The translations under genes and the position numbers were made by a program. This document shows positions 37,634-49,081 of a DNA stretch of 62,218 nt, one piece after another; the first letter of the stretch is position 1; every line of letters starts with the position of its first letter. This stretch comes from Candidatus Kerfeldbacteria bacterium (GTDB lineage: Bacteria; Patescibacteriota; Patescibacteriia; UBA9570): the NCBI GenBank assembly GCA_016182495.1, contig JACPGK010000020.1, positions 1 through 62,218 on the forward strand. The letters run 5' to 3'. Under the pieces are notes generated by a model. It saw only the letters and a program-made list of their open reading frames with translations. It was not told where the DNA came from and did no database searches.

Positions 37634-38803
37634 ATGAAAATTAATGCTCTCACTCTCGATCTCCAAGCCGATGGCTGGAGCAGTTCGCGTGGGTTTATTA
37701 AGCGTACCGTGCCACGGCCGATACTGGATGAAACCGTTCAAGCCAGTGATGCTACCGCGGTGATTATTAAAGTACAGTATGCCGGCGTCTGTGGTTCTGA
37801 TCGTGGTATTTGGAACCGAGTGGCTTTTTCCGAAATGGTGCAACAGTCACTTGAACATGAACAAAAAAGTCTACGCATTTTAGGCCACGAATTTGTTGGC
37901 GCAGTCATTCAAGCTGGCAGCATGGTACAACATTTGTATGGCATTACTGTTGGTAACACTGTATCAGGAGATTCACACGTCACCTGTGGGCGTTGCTATC
38001 AATGCCGTTTGGGTGAGGCCGAAGTGTGCCAAGATCAAGCCATTTTAGGTATTAGTACCGATGGCATTTTTGCCCAGTATGTAAAAATTCCAGCCAAAAA
38101 TTTGTGGCCGGTCGATTTAACTCGAGTGCGGCCTGAAGTATGTGCCGTGTATGATCCATTCGGTAACGCCGTGCATGCCTTAACCAAAGTTGATGTGCGA
38201 GGAGCGCGCGTAGCCATTTTTGGTTGCGGCCAAATTGGTTTGTTTGCCATTCTGCTGGCTCGTCATTTTGGAGCAGCTAAAGTGATTGGCGTTGATACCA
38301 ACGCTGCTAATCTGGCCATGGCCAAAACGCTTGGGGCCCACGAAGTGATTCACTTGCAACCAACTGAAAAAATGCATGACTACGATGCCGATGCTGTTGT
38401 ACTGAAACAAATTCAATCACTCACCCATGGCAAAGGCGTTGATGTCAGTTTAGAAATGGCCGGCTTTAATTCCTCTGTCAATAATTGCCTTGCCGCTACC
38501 AGGTTTGGTGGTCACATAATTTTGTTTGGTATTAAAGATGGTGATTTCACGATCCCAGGTTTTTCGCGCATGATTGTGAAAGGCTTAACCATACATAATA
38601 TTATTGGTCGGCAAATTTTCTACACTTGGCAAATTGCTCAACGCGTGATGTCGGATAAATCCAACGGGATACAAGATAGTATTTGGGAAATTATTTTAAA
38701 GCAGGGCAACGGTACTATCATCACATTATCTGATTTTGCGCCAGATATCATGGAACAAAAAATGGCCGAGCATCCAAAATTATTGTTTGATATGCAACCA
38801 TGA
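37634..38803 (+). CDS. tdh: Threonine dehydrogenase-like Zn-dependent alcohol dehydrogenase
   Basis: GVCGSDRGIW, GHEFVG, CGRCYQCRLGEAEVC; precedes kbl. Confidence 0.8.
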   Translation: MKINALTLDLQADGWSSSRGFIKRTVPRPILDETVQASDATAVIIKVQYAGVCGSDRGIWNRVAFSEMVQQSLEHEQKSLRILGHEFVGAVIQAGSMVQHLYGITVGNTVSGDSHVTCGRCYQCRLGEAEVCQDQAILGISTDGIFAQYVKIPAKNLWPVDLTRVRPEVCAVYDPFGNAVHALTKVDVRGARVAIFGCGQIGLFAILLARHFGAAKVIGVDTNAANLAMAKTLGAHEVIHLQPTEKMHDYDADAVVLKQIQSLTHGKGVDVSLEMAGFNSSVNNCLAATRFGGHIILFGIKDGDFTIPGFSRMIVKGLTIHNIIGRQIFYTWQIAQRVMSDKSNGIQDSIWEIILKQGNGTIITLSDFAPDIMEQKMAEHPKLLFDMQP

Positions 38804-39984
38804 ACGATCTTCTTCGACAAACTTGTCACGACACTATTACAGAAATCAAGCATGCTGGCCTGTATAAAAATCAGCGCGTCATTAGCACACGGCAGGGCAC
38901 GCACGTCACCGTTGCTGGCCAAGACTATCTTAATTTCTGCGCCAATAATTATTTAGGGCTATCTGGTAAACAAGAATTGGTTGATATTGCCAAACAAGCG
39001 GTTGAGCAGTATGGCTTTGGTTTATCATCAGTCCGTTTTATTTGCGGCACGCAAACTATTCACCACGAACTCGAACAAAAATTAGCCAGCTGGTTTCATA
39101 AAGAAGCTGCCATTACCTTTACGTCATGTTGGGATGCGAACGAAGCTGTGTTTGCCACTTTGCTCACCGCTGCTGACGCTATCATTACCGATGAACTGAA
39201 TCACGCCAGTTTGATTGATGGCATGCGGTTATGCAAAGCTGACCGTCATATTTTCAAACACATGGATATGGCCGATCTCGAGCAACAGCTCAACGATACA
39301 CAAACGAAACGGTTACGCTGTATTGTGACTGACGGTGTTTTTAGTATGGATGGCGATGTGGCACCACTCAAAGCCATTTGTGATTTGGCTGACCACTATA
39401 ATGCCTATGTGGTGGTTGATGATTCCCATGCCAGCGGTTTTATGGGCGCAACCGGTCGGGGAGCCGTTGAACAGGCTGGTGTGTTAAATCGGGTGGATAT
39501 TATTACAACAACATTCGGTAAAGCCTTAGGCGGTTCTAATGGTGGCTGTATTATTAGTTCAGCCAGTGTCATCGAGCTATTACACCAGCGGGCTCGCACT
39601 ACCTTGTTCACCAATTCGTTATCACCAATGATAGCGGCGGTAACGATGTTTGTGCTTGATTATGTCGATCAGCATCCGGAATTGCGCGAACAACTGTGGG
39701 CCAACACCGATTATTTTCGATCAGGTATGATTCAGGCTGGCTTTACGGTGCCAACATCAGTGCATCCAATTGTGCCGGTAATGATAGGGGATGGTAAAAT
39801 TGCCAATGCCATGGCTAACGATATGTTAAATGAGGGGATTTACGTTATTGGGTTTAGCCACCCGGTAGTACCCATGGGTAAAGCCCGTATTCGTGTGCAA
39901 ATTTCAGCCAGCCATACCACCGATCAAATCGATCAATTGTTAACAGCATTTACGAAATTAGGAAAAAAATATAAGATTATTTAA
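38800..39984 (+). CDS. kbl: Glycine C-acetyltransferase
   Basis: FCANNYLGLSG, VVDDSHASGFMG, TTTFGKALGGSNGG. Confidence 0.92.
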   Translation: MNDLLRQTCHDTITEIKHAGLYKNQRVISTRQGTHVTVAGQDYLNFCANNYLGLSGKQELVDIAKQAVEQYGFGLSSVRFICGTQTIHHELEQKLASWFHKEAAITFTSCWDANEAVFATLLTAADAIITDELNHASLIDGMRLCKADRHIFKHMDMADLEQQLNDTQTKRLRCIVTDGVFSMDGDVAPLKAICDLADHYNAYVVVDDSHASGFMGATGRGAVEQAGVLNRVDIITTTFGKALGGSNGGCIISSASVIELLHQRARTTLFTNSLSPMIAAVTMFVLDYVDQHPELREQLWANTDYFRSGMIQAGFTVPTSVHPIVPVMIGDGKIANAMANDMLNEGIYVIGFSHPVVPMGKARIRVQISASHTTDQIDQLLTAFTKLGKKYKII

Positions 39985-40262
39985 TGCCTAAAGTTACATT
40001 CATTGCCGATAACAAAATTGTCGAAGCCGAAGCCGGCGAATTGATGCGCGAAGTGTGTCAGCGGAATGATTTTACTATTCCATTTGGCTGCGAAAACGGC
40101 GTGTGTGGCACGTGTTTAATTAGCATCAAAGAAGGGGCCGACCATTTAACCGAACCAACCAATCAAGAAAAAGAAACCCTCGATGTCATCATGGCCTATC
40201 CCGATCAACGCTTGGGCTGTCAGTGTCAAGTCCAAGGCGATGTCACGTTTGATTTAGAATAA
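39984..40262 (+). CDS. 2Fe-2S ferredoxin
   Basis: GCENGVCGTCLISI, LGCQCQV. Confidence 0.9.
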   Translation: MPKVTFIADNKIVEAEAGELMREVCQRNDFTIPFGCENGVCGTCLISIKEGADHLTEPTNQEKETLDVIMAYPDQRLGCQCQVQGDVTFDLE

Positions 40263-40264
40263 TC

Positions 40265-40900
40265 ATGCTATTACATTTGCTCCAAACTCAACCATTGTAT
40301 ATTTTCCCCTGGTTAATTACGGTATTAATTTCCATTGGTATTCATGAATTTTGTCATGCCTTAGCCGGGTATCTGCAAGGCGATGATACCGCTCAACGCG
40401 AAGGCCGCTTAACATTAAATCCATTAGCGCACATTGATTGGCTAGGGTTGATGTTGTTAGTGGTAGCTGGTTTTGGCTGGGGCAAGCCAACTCCCTTTAA
40501 CCCGTATAATTTAAAGTACAAAAAATGGGGTAGTGCCATAGTATCTATGGCCGGTCCGGCCTCGAATGTGGTGTTAGCGCTAGCGTCGCTTACCGCATAC
40601 AAACTGGCTGGTTTTTCTAACCCACTATTCGATCAAATCAATTTATTAGCCGTCTTTTTATTATTCATGGTGCAAATGAATGTGGTGTTGTTTGTATTCA
40701 ATCTTATTCCAATTCCACCGCTTGATGGTTCAAAAGTATTGTACACTTTTTTAGGATATCGTCGGCAAAACATCATTGTGTGGCTAGAACGTAATGGTTT
40801 TTGGCTGCTGTTGGGCTTGGTTTTTTTAGGGCAGGGAATATTACAATGGTTAATGGGCTTTGTGTTGTTAGGGTTATACCAACTGTTTGGCTTTTTATAA
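40265..40900 (+). CDS. M50 site-2 protease family protein
   Basis: IGIHEFCHALAG, NLIPIPPLDGSKVL. Confidence 0.92.
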   Translation: MLLHLLQTQPLYIFPWLITVLISIGIHEFCHALAGYLQGDDTAQREGRLTLNPLAHIDWLGLMLLVVAGFGWGKPTPFNPYNLKYKKWGSAIVSMAGPASNVVLALASLTAYKLAGFSNPLFDQINLLAVFLLFMVQMNVVLFVFNLIPIPPLDGSKVLYTFLGYRRQNIIVWLERNGFWLLLGLVFLGQGILQWLMGFVLLGLYQLFGFL

Positions 40901-40986
40901 AAGATTTTTCAAACCGCAAACTATCCATCGAATAGAAAAAATGGTATACTGCCATTAAGCAATTAACCATAACACTATATAATTTT

Positions 40987-41694
40987 ATGCGTCGTTTTGT
41001 AATGTTCAGTCTACTCGTTAGCCTGATGATCGTTGTACCTACTATGGCCGTGCGAGCACATGATTTATCTTTCACCACCAGCCCTGAAGTGTTGAGCACC
41101 GAACGGGTTGGCACCAAACCTGTTCCAACACTAATCACCTGGGCACAATCTGGTAACGCCGATGATGGCACTGTGATGGTGGATCATTTCGAAGTGGTAG
41201 TAGAAGATGATAACAATATTGAAATGGGGCGAGTCACCGTAGCCGCCGATCAGTTTAGTGTGGAAATCAACAAAACCAACCTGCCAGAATTAAAAGTGTA
41301 CGAACGCTACCACGTGTATATTGTAGAAGTGCATACCGATGCTACCGAGTACGAAGGTTATGATGAAAGTTTTTACACCGGCGTACCGAAATTGGAAAAT
41401 CTCCGAGTAAAAAATAAAGTATCCGAATTGGATGGTACGGTATCAGTCACCTTAAAGTGGCGTAAACCGACTGCTTTAAACGGTGAATATGTCACGTACG
41501 AATATAAAGTAGCTTTAAAGAAAAACGCCAGTAGCCTGGTTAAAGAAAGTAGCGACTTTGGTGACTTGAATAGTACCGATATCACTGGTTTACCGCACAA
41601 AAAATTACGCGTCAAAGTACGCGGTACCGATACCAACTACGGCACCGGTGAATGGTCAGCCTGGAAAACCTTCAGTACTCCAGCCGCCGATTAA
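40987..41694 (+). CDS. Secreted FnIII-like protein
   Basis: Signal peptide; FnIII-like repeats ending GTGEWSAWKTFSTP. Confidence 0.65.
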   Translation: MRRFVMFSLLVSLMIVVPTMAVRAHDLSFTTSPEVLSTERVGTKPVPTLITWAQSGNADDGTVMVDHFEVVVEDDNNIEMGRVTVAADQFSVEINKTNLPELKVYERYHVYIVEVHTDATEYEGYDESFYTGVPKLENLRVKNKVSELDGTVSVTLKWRKPTALNGEYVTYEYKVALKKNASSLVKESSDFGDLNSTDITGLPHKKLRVKVRGTDTNYGTGEWSAWKTFSTPAAD

Positions 41695-41718
41695 AGTATT
41701 ATCAATCAATACATTATT

Positions 41719-42387
41719 ATGTTGCGTGTCACCGGCGGTTTACTAGCCATTGTTATCACTGGCCTTTGGTGTAATTCAGCCCAGGCTTTAATTAGTCAAC
41801 CAGTAGTTGAAGCCGAAGGGTTAGGTCCAAAGCGAGCCAGTATTATTTGGGATGTACCCTCCGAAGCCACTGGTGATAAAGCCATTGTATCGTGGCAATT
41901 GCAACTGGCTGATAATTTGTCGTTTAGTGATGCTACCACTCTTACTTATGCGGCCGCTACAATTACCACTGAACTCACCCGTGATAATGGTTTGCACAGT
42001 ATCGACTTATTCTATGTGCGAGTAAAAGGCTTATACGCTGATGGTGATACCAGTAATTATGGTAGTACTACCTTTTACACTCGCCCCGGAAAATTAACCG
42101 GTTTAAAAGTGAAAGAAAAAGCCGCTACTACGGTCAGTGTTAAATGGACTAAACCCGTGCGCGAGGCTGATCAGTTGCACTACGATATTAAACTGTATCG
42201 GATTAAATCCGGCGGCAAGAAAAAATTAGTAGCCGAAGATGATGTTTATGGCATTAATAATGCTCAATTTACTGGATTAGCACCAAATAAAACTCGCTAT
42301 GCCTTTAAAGTACGGGCCCGGCACGATTCCAAGTATGGCACCGGTAAATGGTCTGATGTAAAATATTTTCGTACAGCCACTAATTAG
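41719..42387 (+). CDS. Secreted FnIII-like protein (paralogue of preceding)
   Basis: Signal peptide; [13 protein letters not shown] end. Confidence 0.65.
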   Translation: MLRVTGGLLAIVITGLWCNSAQALISQPVVEAEGLGPKRASIIWDVPSEATGDKAIVSWQLQLADNLSFSDATTLTYAAATITTELTRDNGLHSIDLFYVRVKGLYADGDTSNYGSTTFYTRPGKLTGLKVKEKAATTVSVKWTKPVREADQLHYDIKLYRIKSGGKKKLVAEDDVYGINNAQFTGLAPNKTRYAFKVRARHDSKYGTGKWSDVKYFRTATN

Positions 42388-42433
42388 CGTGCGTGTTGAC
42401 AGATATTATTCGTTTGCTATAGTAAGCGGCGCT

Positions 42434-42847
42434 ATGCCAACAATTAATCAGCTCGTCCGCCAGGGGCGTCGCCAAATTACTAAAAAATCAACCGTACCGG
42501 CATTGACTAGTCATTTTAATGCTTTACAGCGGCGGCGACGTATGTTACCGCAAGGTAGTCCGTTTAAGCGCGGTGTTTGTACTAAGGTTACCACCACTAC
42601 TCCTAAAAAACCAAACTCGGCCTTACGTAAAATTGCTCGGGTCCGATTATCCAACGGCATGGAAGTCACTGCCTATATTCCAGGCGAGGGCCATAATTTA
42701 CAAGAACACTCTATTGTGTTAGTGCGTGGCGGCCGGGTACACGATTTACCAGGGGTACGTTATCATATTGTACGCGGTGTCTATGATACCGCTGGCGTGG
42801 ATAATCGCAAACGCAGTCGTTCCCTATACGGTCGTAAGAAAAAATAA
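42434..42847 (+). CDS. rpsL: Ribosomal protein S12
   Basis: [24 protein letters not shown] 42434 preferred. Confidence 0.97.
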   Translation: MPTINQLVRQGRRQITKKSTVPALTSHFNALQRRRRMLPQGSPFKRGVCTKVTTTTPKKPNSALRKIARVRLSNGMEVTAYIPGEGHNLQEHSIVLVRGGRVHDLPGVRYHIVRGVYDTAGVDNRKRSRSLYGRKKK

Positions 42848-42852
42848 TATTT

Positions 42853-43317
42853 ATGCGCGGAAAATCAGCTCCTAAACGATCAATCCTGCCCGATCCAGTG
42901 TACAACAACACTGCGCTGGCTAAGTTTATGAATTATATAATGGTTAATGGTAAAAAAACCATTGCCCGAGCCGTGGTGTATGGTGCTTTTAAATATATTG
43001 AAGATAAATCTGGTGAAAAAGGATTAGATGTATTCGATAAAGCCATGCGTAATGTTTCACCGTTAGTGGAAGTACGTGCCCGCCGCATTGGTGGGGCGAA
43101 CTATCAAGTGCCCGTTGAAGTAAAAGGTGATCGTCGTTTTAATCTAGCTTCGCGTTGGTTAATTCAAGCAGCTCGATCTCGTAAAGGTAAGCCAATGCGT
43201 GAAAAATTAGCTCTCGAACTAATGGATGCCGCTCAAAATCAGGGTGATGCCGTTAAAAAACGGCAAGATGTGCATCGCATGGCCGAATCCAATCGCGCCT
43301 TTGCTCACTTTGCTTAA
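42853..43317 (+). CDS. rpsG: Ribosomal protein S7
   Basis: VEVRARRIGGANYQVPVEV. Confidence 0.97.
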   Translation: MRGKSAPKRSILPDPVYNNTALAKFMNYIMVNGKKTIARAVVYGAFKYIEDKSGEKGLDVFDKAMRNVSPLVEVRARRIGGANYQVPVEVKGDRRFNLASRWLIQAARSRKGKPMREKLALELMDAAQNQGDAVKKRQDVHRMAESNRAFAHFA

Positions 43318-43329
43318 GCAAAGCTGCAT

Positions 43330-43358
43330 TTGTCAAAGTATTTAAAAAATGCTATAAT
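43330..43358 (+). promoter_or_regulatory. Promoter TTGTCA-N17-TATAAT
   Basis: TTGTCA 43330-43335; TATAAT 43353-43358. Confidence 0.75.
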
Positions 43359-43392
43359 TATTATATTCTAAGTATTTATCATATTTCATAAT

Positions 43393-43818
43393 ATGAAACA
43401 CGCCATTACTCGAGCAGGCATTACTTTGCTTGCTTTAGCTGCCCCGGCCCTAGCCTTAGGCCAAACCTACGACTACGATTATAATTATGACGATTATAAC
43501 TACGACTATAATTATAATTACGATGATTATAATTATGACTATGATGAAGAAGCTGGTGCAGCCTTTGCTGCTTTAGGTATTGGCTTTATGATTTTTGCCT
43601 TCTTTGCCGGTTTAATTGGTTTGGTTTGTTTTGTGTTTACCATTTGGATGATTATTGATGCGGCTAAGCGCAATTTTGATCAAAAAGTATTGTGGATTTT
43701 ATTAATGGTATTTCTAGGCTTTATTCCAGCCGTGATCTACTATTTCATGATCAAACGTAAAAACGTCACCGGTGCTGGTAAATCTGCTGCTGCAACTGTG
43801 ACACCGCCAAAACAATAA
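43393..43818 (+). CDS. Secreted/membrane protein with Tyr-Asp-Asn low-complexity tract
   Basis: Signal peptide, TYDYDYNYDDYNYDYNYNYDDYNYDYDEE, two TM segments. Confidence 0.7.
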   Translation: MKHAITRAGITLLALAAPALALGQTYDYDYNYDDYNYDYNYNYDDYNYDYDEEAGAAFAALGIGFMIFAFFAGLIGLVCFVFTIWMIIDAAKRNFDQKVLWILLMVFLGFIPAVIYYFMIKRKNVTGAGKSAAATVTPPKQ

Positions 43819-43858
43819 ATTAATCACATTTTATTAACCATCATGTATTGTATGGCCC

Positions 43859-46009
43859 ATGCCTAATTCAGAATTCAACCTACAAAGGGTCCGTAACATT
43901 GGTATTATCGCTCACATTGATGCCGGAAAAACCACTGTTAGTGAACGGATTTTATTTTATACCGGAAAAAAACATAAAATCGGTGAAGTTCATGAAGGTG
44001 AAGCCACTATGGATTGGATGGAACAAGAACGGGAGCGTGGTATTACCATTACGGCCGCTGCTACCACTGCTTTTTGGGCCATGCCCGAATGGTTAGGCGG
44101 TGGCAAAACTTGGATTAATATTATCGATACACCTGGCCACGTTGATTTTACGGTAGAAGTCGAACGATCACTGCGCGTACTGGATGGCGGCGTGGTCGTG
44201 TTTGATGGTGTAGCCGGAGTAGAGCCGCAATCTGAAACGGTTTGGCATCAAGCCGATAAATATAATGTACCGCGCATTTGTTTTATTAATAAACTCGATC
44301 GCACCGGCGCAGATTTTTATGCTGACCTGGCTTCTATCCACGAACGCTTAACTAAAAAAGCCTACCCGATTCAGTTACCAATTGGCACCGAAGATAATTT
44401 TCGAGGCATGGTTGATTTGATTGAACAAAAAGCCATTCTCTATAAAGATGATCTCGGTAAAGAAATTGATATTACTGATGTGCCAGCCGAGATGGTTGAT
44501 AAAGTAGCCGAATATCGGGGTAAACTAGTTGAGGCCGTGGTTGAACATGACGAAGCCTTAATGAATGCCTATTTAGAAGGTACCGAACCCACCGTGGAAC
44601 AGTTGAAAAAAACTTTACGCAAAGCCGTGGTCAGCAGTCAACTTATCCCAGTACTATGCGGTAGTGCTTTAAAAAATAAAGGTGTCCAATCATTACTTGA
44701 TGCCGTGGCTGCCTATTTACCATCACCGCTCGATTTACCTCCAGTCACTGCCCATGATTATAAAAATCAGGAAACCATGGTTACGCGAGAGCCAAATCCC
44801 ACCGCTCCAGTGGCCGCGTTGGCATTTAAAGTAGCCACCGATCCATTTGTTGGGCGATTAATTTTTGTCCGGGTATATTCTGGCACTCTTAAATCTGGCA
44901 CCTATGCTTTAAATACCACTTCAGGCAGTAAAGAACGTATTTCTCGCATCTTACGGATGCACGCTAATCATCGTGAAGAAATCGATGAGATTCAAGCCGG
45001 TGACATTGCTGCGGTAGTTGGATTAAAAGATACGGTCACCGCTGATACTTTGTGTGATCCGGATCAGCCAGTAGTTTTAGAAAAAATTATTTTTCCTGAA
45101 CCAGTGATTGCCGTTGCCATTGAACCGAGAACTAAGGCCGATCAAGAAAAAATGGCCATTGCGTTACAAAAATTGGGCGAGGAAGATCCCACTTTTCGAG
45201 TAGAAAGTAATCAAGAAACCGGCCAAACGCTTATTTCTGGTATGGGTGAATTGCACTTAGAAATTATCGTCGATCGCATGAAGCGTGAATTCAATGTTGA
45301 GGCCAATGTCGGTAAACCGCAAGTCGCCTACAAAGAAACGATTCGAGCTCAAGCTGAAGCCGAAGGCAAATATATTAAACAAACTGGTGGCCGTGGCCAA
45401 TATGGTCATTGTTACTTAACTATTGAGCCGCTCACCCAAGCTGATAAAGATAAAGCCGAGGATAAAGATTTGAACTTTTTGTTTGTTGACGCGGTTAAAG
45501 GTGGACGTATTCCTAAAGAATATATTGGCCCAGTAGAAAAAGGCGTTAAGGAAGCCATGGATAAAGGCGTCTTAGCCGGTTATCCATTACTGAATATTAA
45601 AGTGACGGTGACGGATGGTAGTTACCACGAAGTTGATTCATCTGAATTAGCTTTTAAAATGGCTGGTTCAATGGCTTTTCAGGATGGCGTGCGTAAAGCC
45701 AGCCCAGTGTTACTAGAACCAGTGATGCGAGTAGCTGTGGTAACGCCCGAAGATTATATGGGTGACGTGATTGGTGATTTAAACTCAAAACGTGGTCAAA
45801 TTTTAGAAATGGGCAATCGCGGCCAAACCAAATTGATTGATGCGTTCGTACCACTGGGAGAAATGTTTGGGTACGCTACCCAGTTACGGTCTATTTCTCA
45901 AGGCCGAGCCTCCTATTCCATGCAATTCGAAAAATACGACGAAGTACCGCACCATGTGGCTCAAACCATGATCGAAAAAAGCCTAGCCGCCCGCGCCAAA
46001 GGTAGATAA
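43859..46009 (+). CDS. fusA: Elongation factor G
   Basis: GTPase motifs [18 protein letters not shown]. Confidence 0.98.
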   Translation: MPNSEFNLQRVRNIGIIAHIDAGKTTVSERILFYTGKKHKIGEVHEGEATMDWMEQERERGITITAAATTAFWAMPEWLGGGKTWINIIDTPGHVDFTVEVERSLRVLDGGVVVFDGVAGVEPQSETVWHQADKYNVPRICFINKLDRTGADFYADLASIHERLTKKAYPIQLPIGTEDNFRGMVDLIEQKAILYKDDLGKEIDITDVPAEMVDKVAEYRGKLVEAVVEHDEALMNAYLEGTEPTVEQLKKTLRKAVVSSQLIPVLCGSALKNKGVQSLLDAVAAYLPSPLDLPPVTAHDYKNQETMVTREPNPTAPVAALAFKVATDPFVGRLIFVRVYSGTLKSGTYALNTTSGSKERISRILRMHANHREEIDEIQAGDIAAVVGLKDTVTADTLCDPDQPVVLEKIIFPEPVIAVAIEPRTKADQEKMAIALQKLGEEDPTFRVESNQETGQTLISGMGELHLEIIVDRMKREFNVEANVGKPQVAYKETIRAQAEAEGKYIKQTGGRGQYGHCYLTIEPLTQADKDKAEDKDLNFLFVDAVKGGRIPKEYIGPVEKGVKEAMDKGVLAGYPLLNIKVTVTDGSYHEVDSSELAFKMAGSMAFQDGVRKASPVLLEPVMRVAVVTPEDYMGDVIGDLNSKRGQILEMGNRGQTKLIDAFVPLGEMFGYATQLRSISQGRASYSMQFEKYDEVPHHVAQTMIEKSLAARAKGR

Positions 46010-46052
46010 TAATATACCCAAGTGTTCGTTAAGTCGTGATATACTAATTAAT

Positions 46053-47195
46053 ATGTTACGATTATTTTCTTCATACGCCGATCCTTTTGAAAAAATTGTT
46101 GATCGTTTTTTTAAAAAAATTTCCAACCGCAGTAATCCGCGCGTGGTGCATCAGCAGCTCGAGCGTCTATTACAGCACAATGTGGTAATCGTGAATTTGT
46201 TCATGGAAAAAAAGTTTAAAAATTATCGCTACCTTACCACTGCCACTCGTCAACGCTTGTATACGAATACTCAAAAACTGGCTACGGCCTTTGATCAGTT
46301 TGTGCAACAGTATCAGGTTGATGCCAATCTGTTTCCTAAAGTTTTTGAACAATACCAGGTAGGTTGGCAATCCAATTGGACCGATCAGTTGAGGTATCTT
46401 TCCGCTATCATGGCTTTTTTAAAGCCCGGGCAGCGGTATCAGTATATTAAGTCGGCTAGCTTTGGTAAATTATTGCAAGATCCAGCCAACACCATTTTGC
46501 AAGGGGATTGTAATCAAATTGTGACGTTGTATACCTATTTGTATGCTCGTAAATTTCCGATTACCGATTTACAAGCCAAAGTTCTGCCCGAGCACGTCTG
46601 CTTACATTTTCATGGCATTGATATCGAAGCTACCAATGCCACCTTTACCTATTATCCCAGCTATGATTACCTGGTGCAGATTTCAGAATTAACAGCTATT
46701 AATTTGTTGGATGTCAGTGATTTTCGCGAAAACACCGCTCCGATCAGTAAAAAAACGTTATTAAAAAGTGCCCAACTGGCCTATGTCATTAGCAGCTTGC
46801 GCGATTTAGTAAAGCGCAATCTCACCGTGGCATATCACAATTTAACATTGTATGCCGTTGAGCGGCACGATTATCGTAATGCTCTATTGTATGCTAAAAC
46901 TATTCGGCAAAAACAGTTATTCACCTATGTACTGCAGGCCCAAGCTGCTCATTATTACAACGCTAACCAACTCGGCCAGGCTCGCAAACTTTACCAGCAG
47001 TTACACGATGTCAAAATGATCCAGGCTACCTATCAAAAAGAGTACAATCAATTAGCCAGTCGTATGCCAACCACTCGCACCATAGCCGATCTTAAACGTT
47101 ATCGGTCACGCTATAAAAAATTACTGCAAATTGCTACCAAGGCAGGGCTAACCGAGCAGGTGAATCAAATTAAATCAGTATTAAGACAGATTTAG
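46053..47195 (+). CDS. Transglutaminase-like domain protein with helical C-terminus
   Basis: GDCNQIVTLYTYLYARKF, LPEHVCLHFHGIDIEATN resembles Cys-His-Asp/Glu transglutaminase-like core. Confidence 0.55.
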   Translation: MLRLFSSYADPFEKIVDRFFKKISNRSNPRVVHQQLERLLQHNVVIVNLFMEKKFKNYRYLTTATRQRLYTNTQKLATAFDQFVQQYQVDANLFPKVFEQYQVGWQSNWTDQLRYLSAIMAFLKPGQRYQYIKSASFGKLLQDPANTILQGDCNQIVTLYTYLYARKFPITDLQAKVLPEHVCLHFHGIDIEATNATFTYYPSYDYLVQISELTAINLLDVSDFRENTAPISKKTLLKSAQLAYVISSLRDLVKRNLTVAYHNLTLYAVERHDYRNALLYAKTIRQKQLFTYVLQAQAAHYYNANQLGQARKLYQQLHDVKMIQATYQKEYNQLASRMPTTRTIADLKRYRSRYKKLLQIATKAGLTEQVNQIKSVLRQI

Positions 47196-47366
47196 TTTAA
47201 TTTGTCAAATATAGGACAAAATTTAGCCTACTTATCCACAAGCCTTCCAGAGGGTATGTCTTTACACCCAAGCAAACATTGCTATAATAACCCAGCTATC
47301 TTTGCAAAAACCAGTCCTTGGTTTATTTAATTTGTTTGCATATAACCTTTTCTTAATACTAACAAT

Positions 47367-48560
47367 ATGGCAGCAGAAGTCTTTGTACGGAATAAGCCTC
47401 ACTTAAATGTAGGCACACTTGGTCACGTGGATCATGGTAAAACCACTACCACCGCGGCTATTTTAGCAGTATTAAATGCCCAGGGTGGTAAGGCTACTTC
47501 GAAAAGCGTAGATCAAATTGATAACGCTCCAGAAGAACGGGAACGTGGTATTACTATCAACACTGCTCACGTTGAATACGAAACCGAAAAGCGTCACTAT
47601 GCCCATATTGATTGTCCCGGACACGCTGACTACATCAAAAACATGATTACTGGTGCAGCTCAAATGGACGGTGCTATTTTAGTGGTATCAGCCGCCGATG
47701 GCCCCATGCCACAAACGCGAGAGCATATTTTGTTAGCTCGTCAGGTAGGCGTACCAACCTTTGTAGTGTTTTTGAATAAAGTTGATCAAGTAGAAGATGA
47801 AGAGTTATTGATGTTAGTTGAAGAAGAAGTTCGCGATTTACTTAAAAAATATGGTTTTGATGCAGAGAAAATTCCAATTGTACGCGGATCGGCCTTAAAA
47901 GCCTTAGAAAATCCTAGCGATGCAACTGCTACCAAACCAATCATGGATGTGTTGAATGCTTTAGATGAGCATATTCCTGAACCATCTCGCCCAGTTGATA
48001 AGCCATTTTTGATGGCCGTGGAAGACGTGTTATCAATTGAAGGTCGTGGTACCGTAGTGACCGGGCGTATTGAAAGCGGTATGGTGAAAGTAGGCGATGA
48101 AGTAGAAATCGTTGGGATTCGCGAAACACAAAAAACCACCGTCATTGGTATTGAAATGTTCAATAAAACGTTGAATGAAGGCCAAGCCGGTGATAACGCT
48201 GGTATTTTACTGCGCGGTATCAAGAAAGAAGAAGTAGAACGTGGCCAAGTGTTATGCAAAGCTGGCACAATTACACCACACACTGAATTTGAAGCCGAAG
48301 TGTATATTTTGTCCAAAGAAGAAGGTGGTCGCCACAAACCGTTCATGAATGGCTATAAACCTCAATTCTACATGCGGACAACCGATGTGACTGGTGAAAT
48401 TGTGTTACCGCAAGGCACCGAAATGGCTATGCCAGGCGATACCTTAAATTTGGTGGTAAAATTAATCGTACCAGTCGCCATGAATGAAAAACAATCCTTC
48501 TCCATTCGCGAAGGTGGAAAAACAGTCGGAGCGGGCGTTGTTACCAAGATTGTAAAATAA
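47367..48560 (+). CDS. tuf: Elongation factor Tu
   Basis: [13 protein letters not shown]. Confidence 0.98.
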   Translation: MAAEVFVRNKPHLNVGTLGHVDHGKTTTTAAILAVLNAQGGKATSKSVDQIDNAPEERERGITINTAHVEYETEKRHYAHIDCPGHADYIKNMITGAAQMDGAILVVSAADGPMPQTREHILLARQVGVPTFVVFLNKVDQVEDEELLMLVEEEVRDLLKKYGFDAEKIPIVRGSALKALENPSDATATKPIMDVLNALDEHIPEPSRPVDKPFLMAVEDVLSIEGRGTVVTGRIESGMVKVGDEVEIVGIRETQKTTVIGIEMFNKTLNEGQAGDNAGILLRGIKKEEVERGQVLCKAGTITPHTEFEAEVYILSKEEGGRHKPFMNGYKPQFYMRTTDVTGEIVLPQGTEMAMPGDTLNLVVKLIVPVAMNEKQSFSIREGGKTVGAGVVTKIVK

Positions 48561-48563
48561 AAA

Positions 48564-48908
48564 ATGACTGTTAAAAAAAACGTTGACAATTCAGAAGAAG
48601 AAGTCGAGCAGCGTATTCGGGTGAAAATTCGAGCCTACGACAGTAAAATTATCGATCAATCCTGCAAAACGATTCGTGAAACAGCTAAACGGACTGGGGC
48701 AGAAGTACGCGGCCCAATTCCGCTGCCGACCGAAAAAAATCGTTACACGGTACTGCGTTCAACTTTCGTACACAAAAATGCTCGTGATCAATACGAAATC
48801 AGAACGCATAAACGATTGATTGATATCTACAACCCAACGGCCAAAACTATTGATGAACTGTCGCATCTCAACTTGCCAGCCGGCGTGGATGTTGAAATAA
48901 AAATGTAA
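48564..48908 (+). CDS. rpsJ: Ribosomal protein S10
   Basis: Family-typical sequence. Confidence 0.95.
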   Translation: MTVKKNVDNSEEEVEQRIRVKIRAYDSKIIDQSCKTIRETAKRTGAEVRGPIPLPTEKNRYTVLRSTFVHKNARDQYEIRTHKRLIDIYNPTAKTIDELSHLNLPAGVDVEIKM

Positions 48909-49052
48909 AATAAAAACCATCTTATTACAGTGTCTGTATCGGCGCATGAGAATGATCCACCATTGAACCGGATATCGCTCAAGTACTAGTACAAACAACA
49001 GGAGCTAACCCAGCAGTCAATAAATTTTAGCCAATTCAACCGTGATAACTGT

Positions 49053-49081
49053 ATTGTGATCGGGTGCATCACAATTTTTTT
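49053..49081 (+). terminator. Intrinsic terminator/attenuator abutting rplC start codon
   Basis: ATTGTGAT-CGGGTGC-ATCACAAT + T tract; ATG at 49082. Confidence 0.75.

Noticed and set aside
47786-48346. 186-aa minus-strand ORF
   Set aside because: Lies entirely antisense to tuf; low-complexity Ser-rich shadow ORF.
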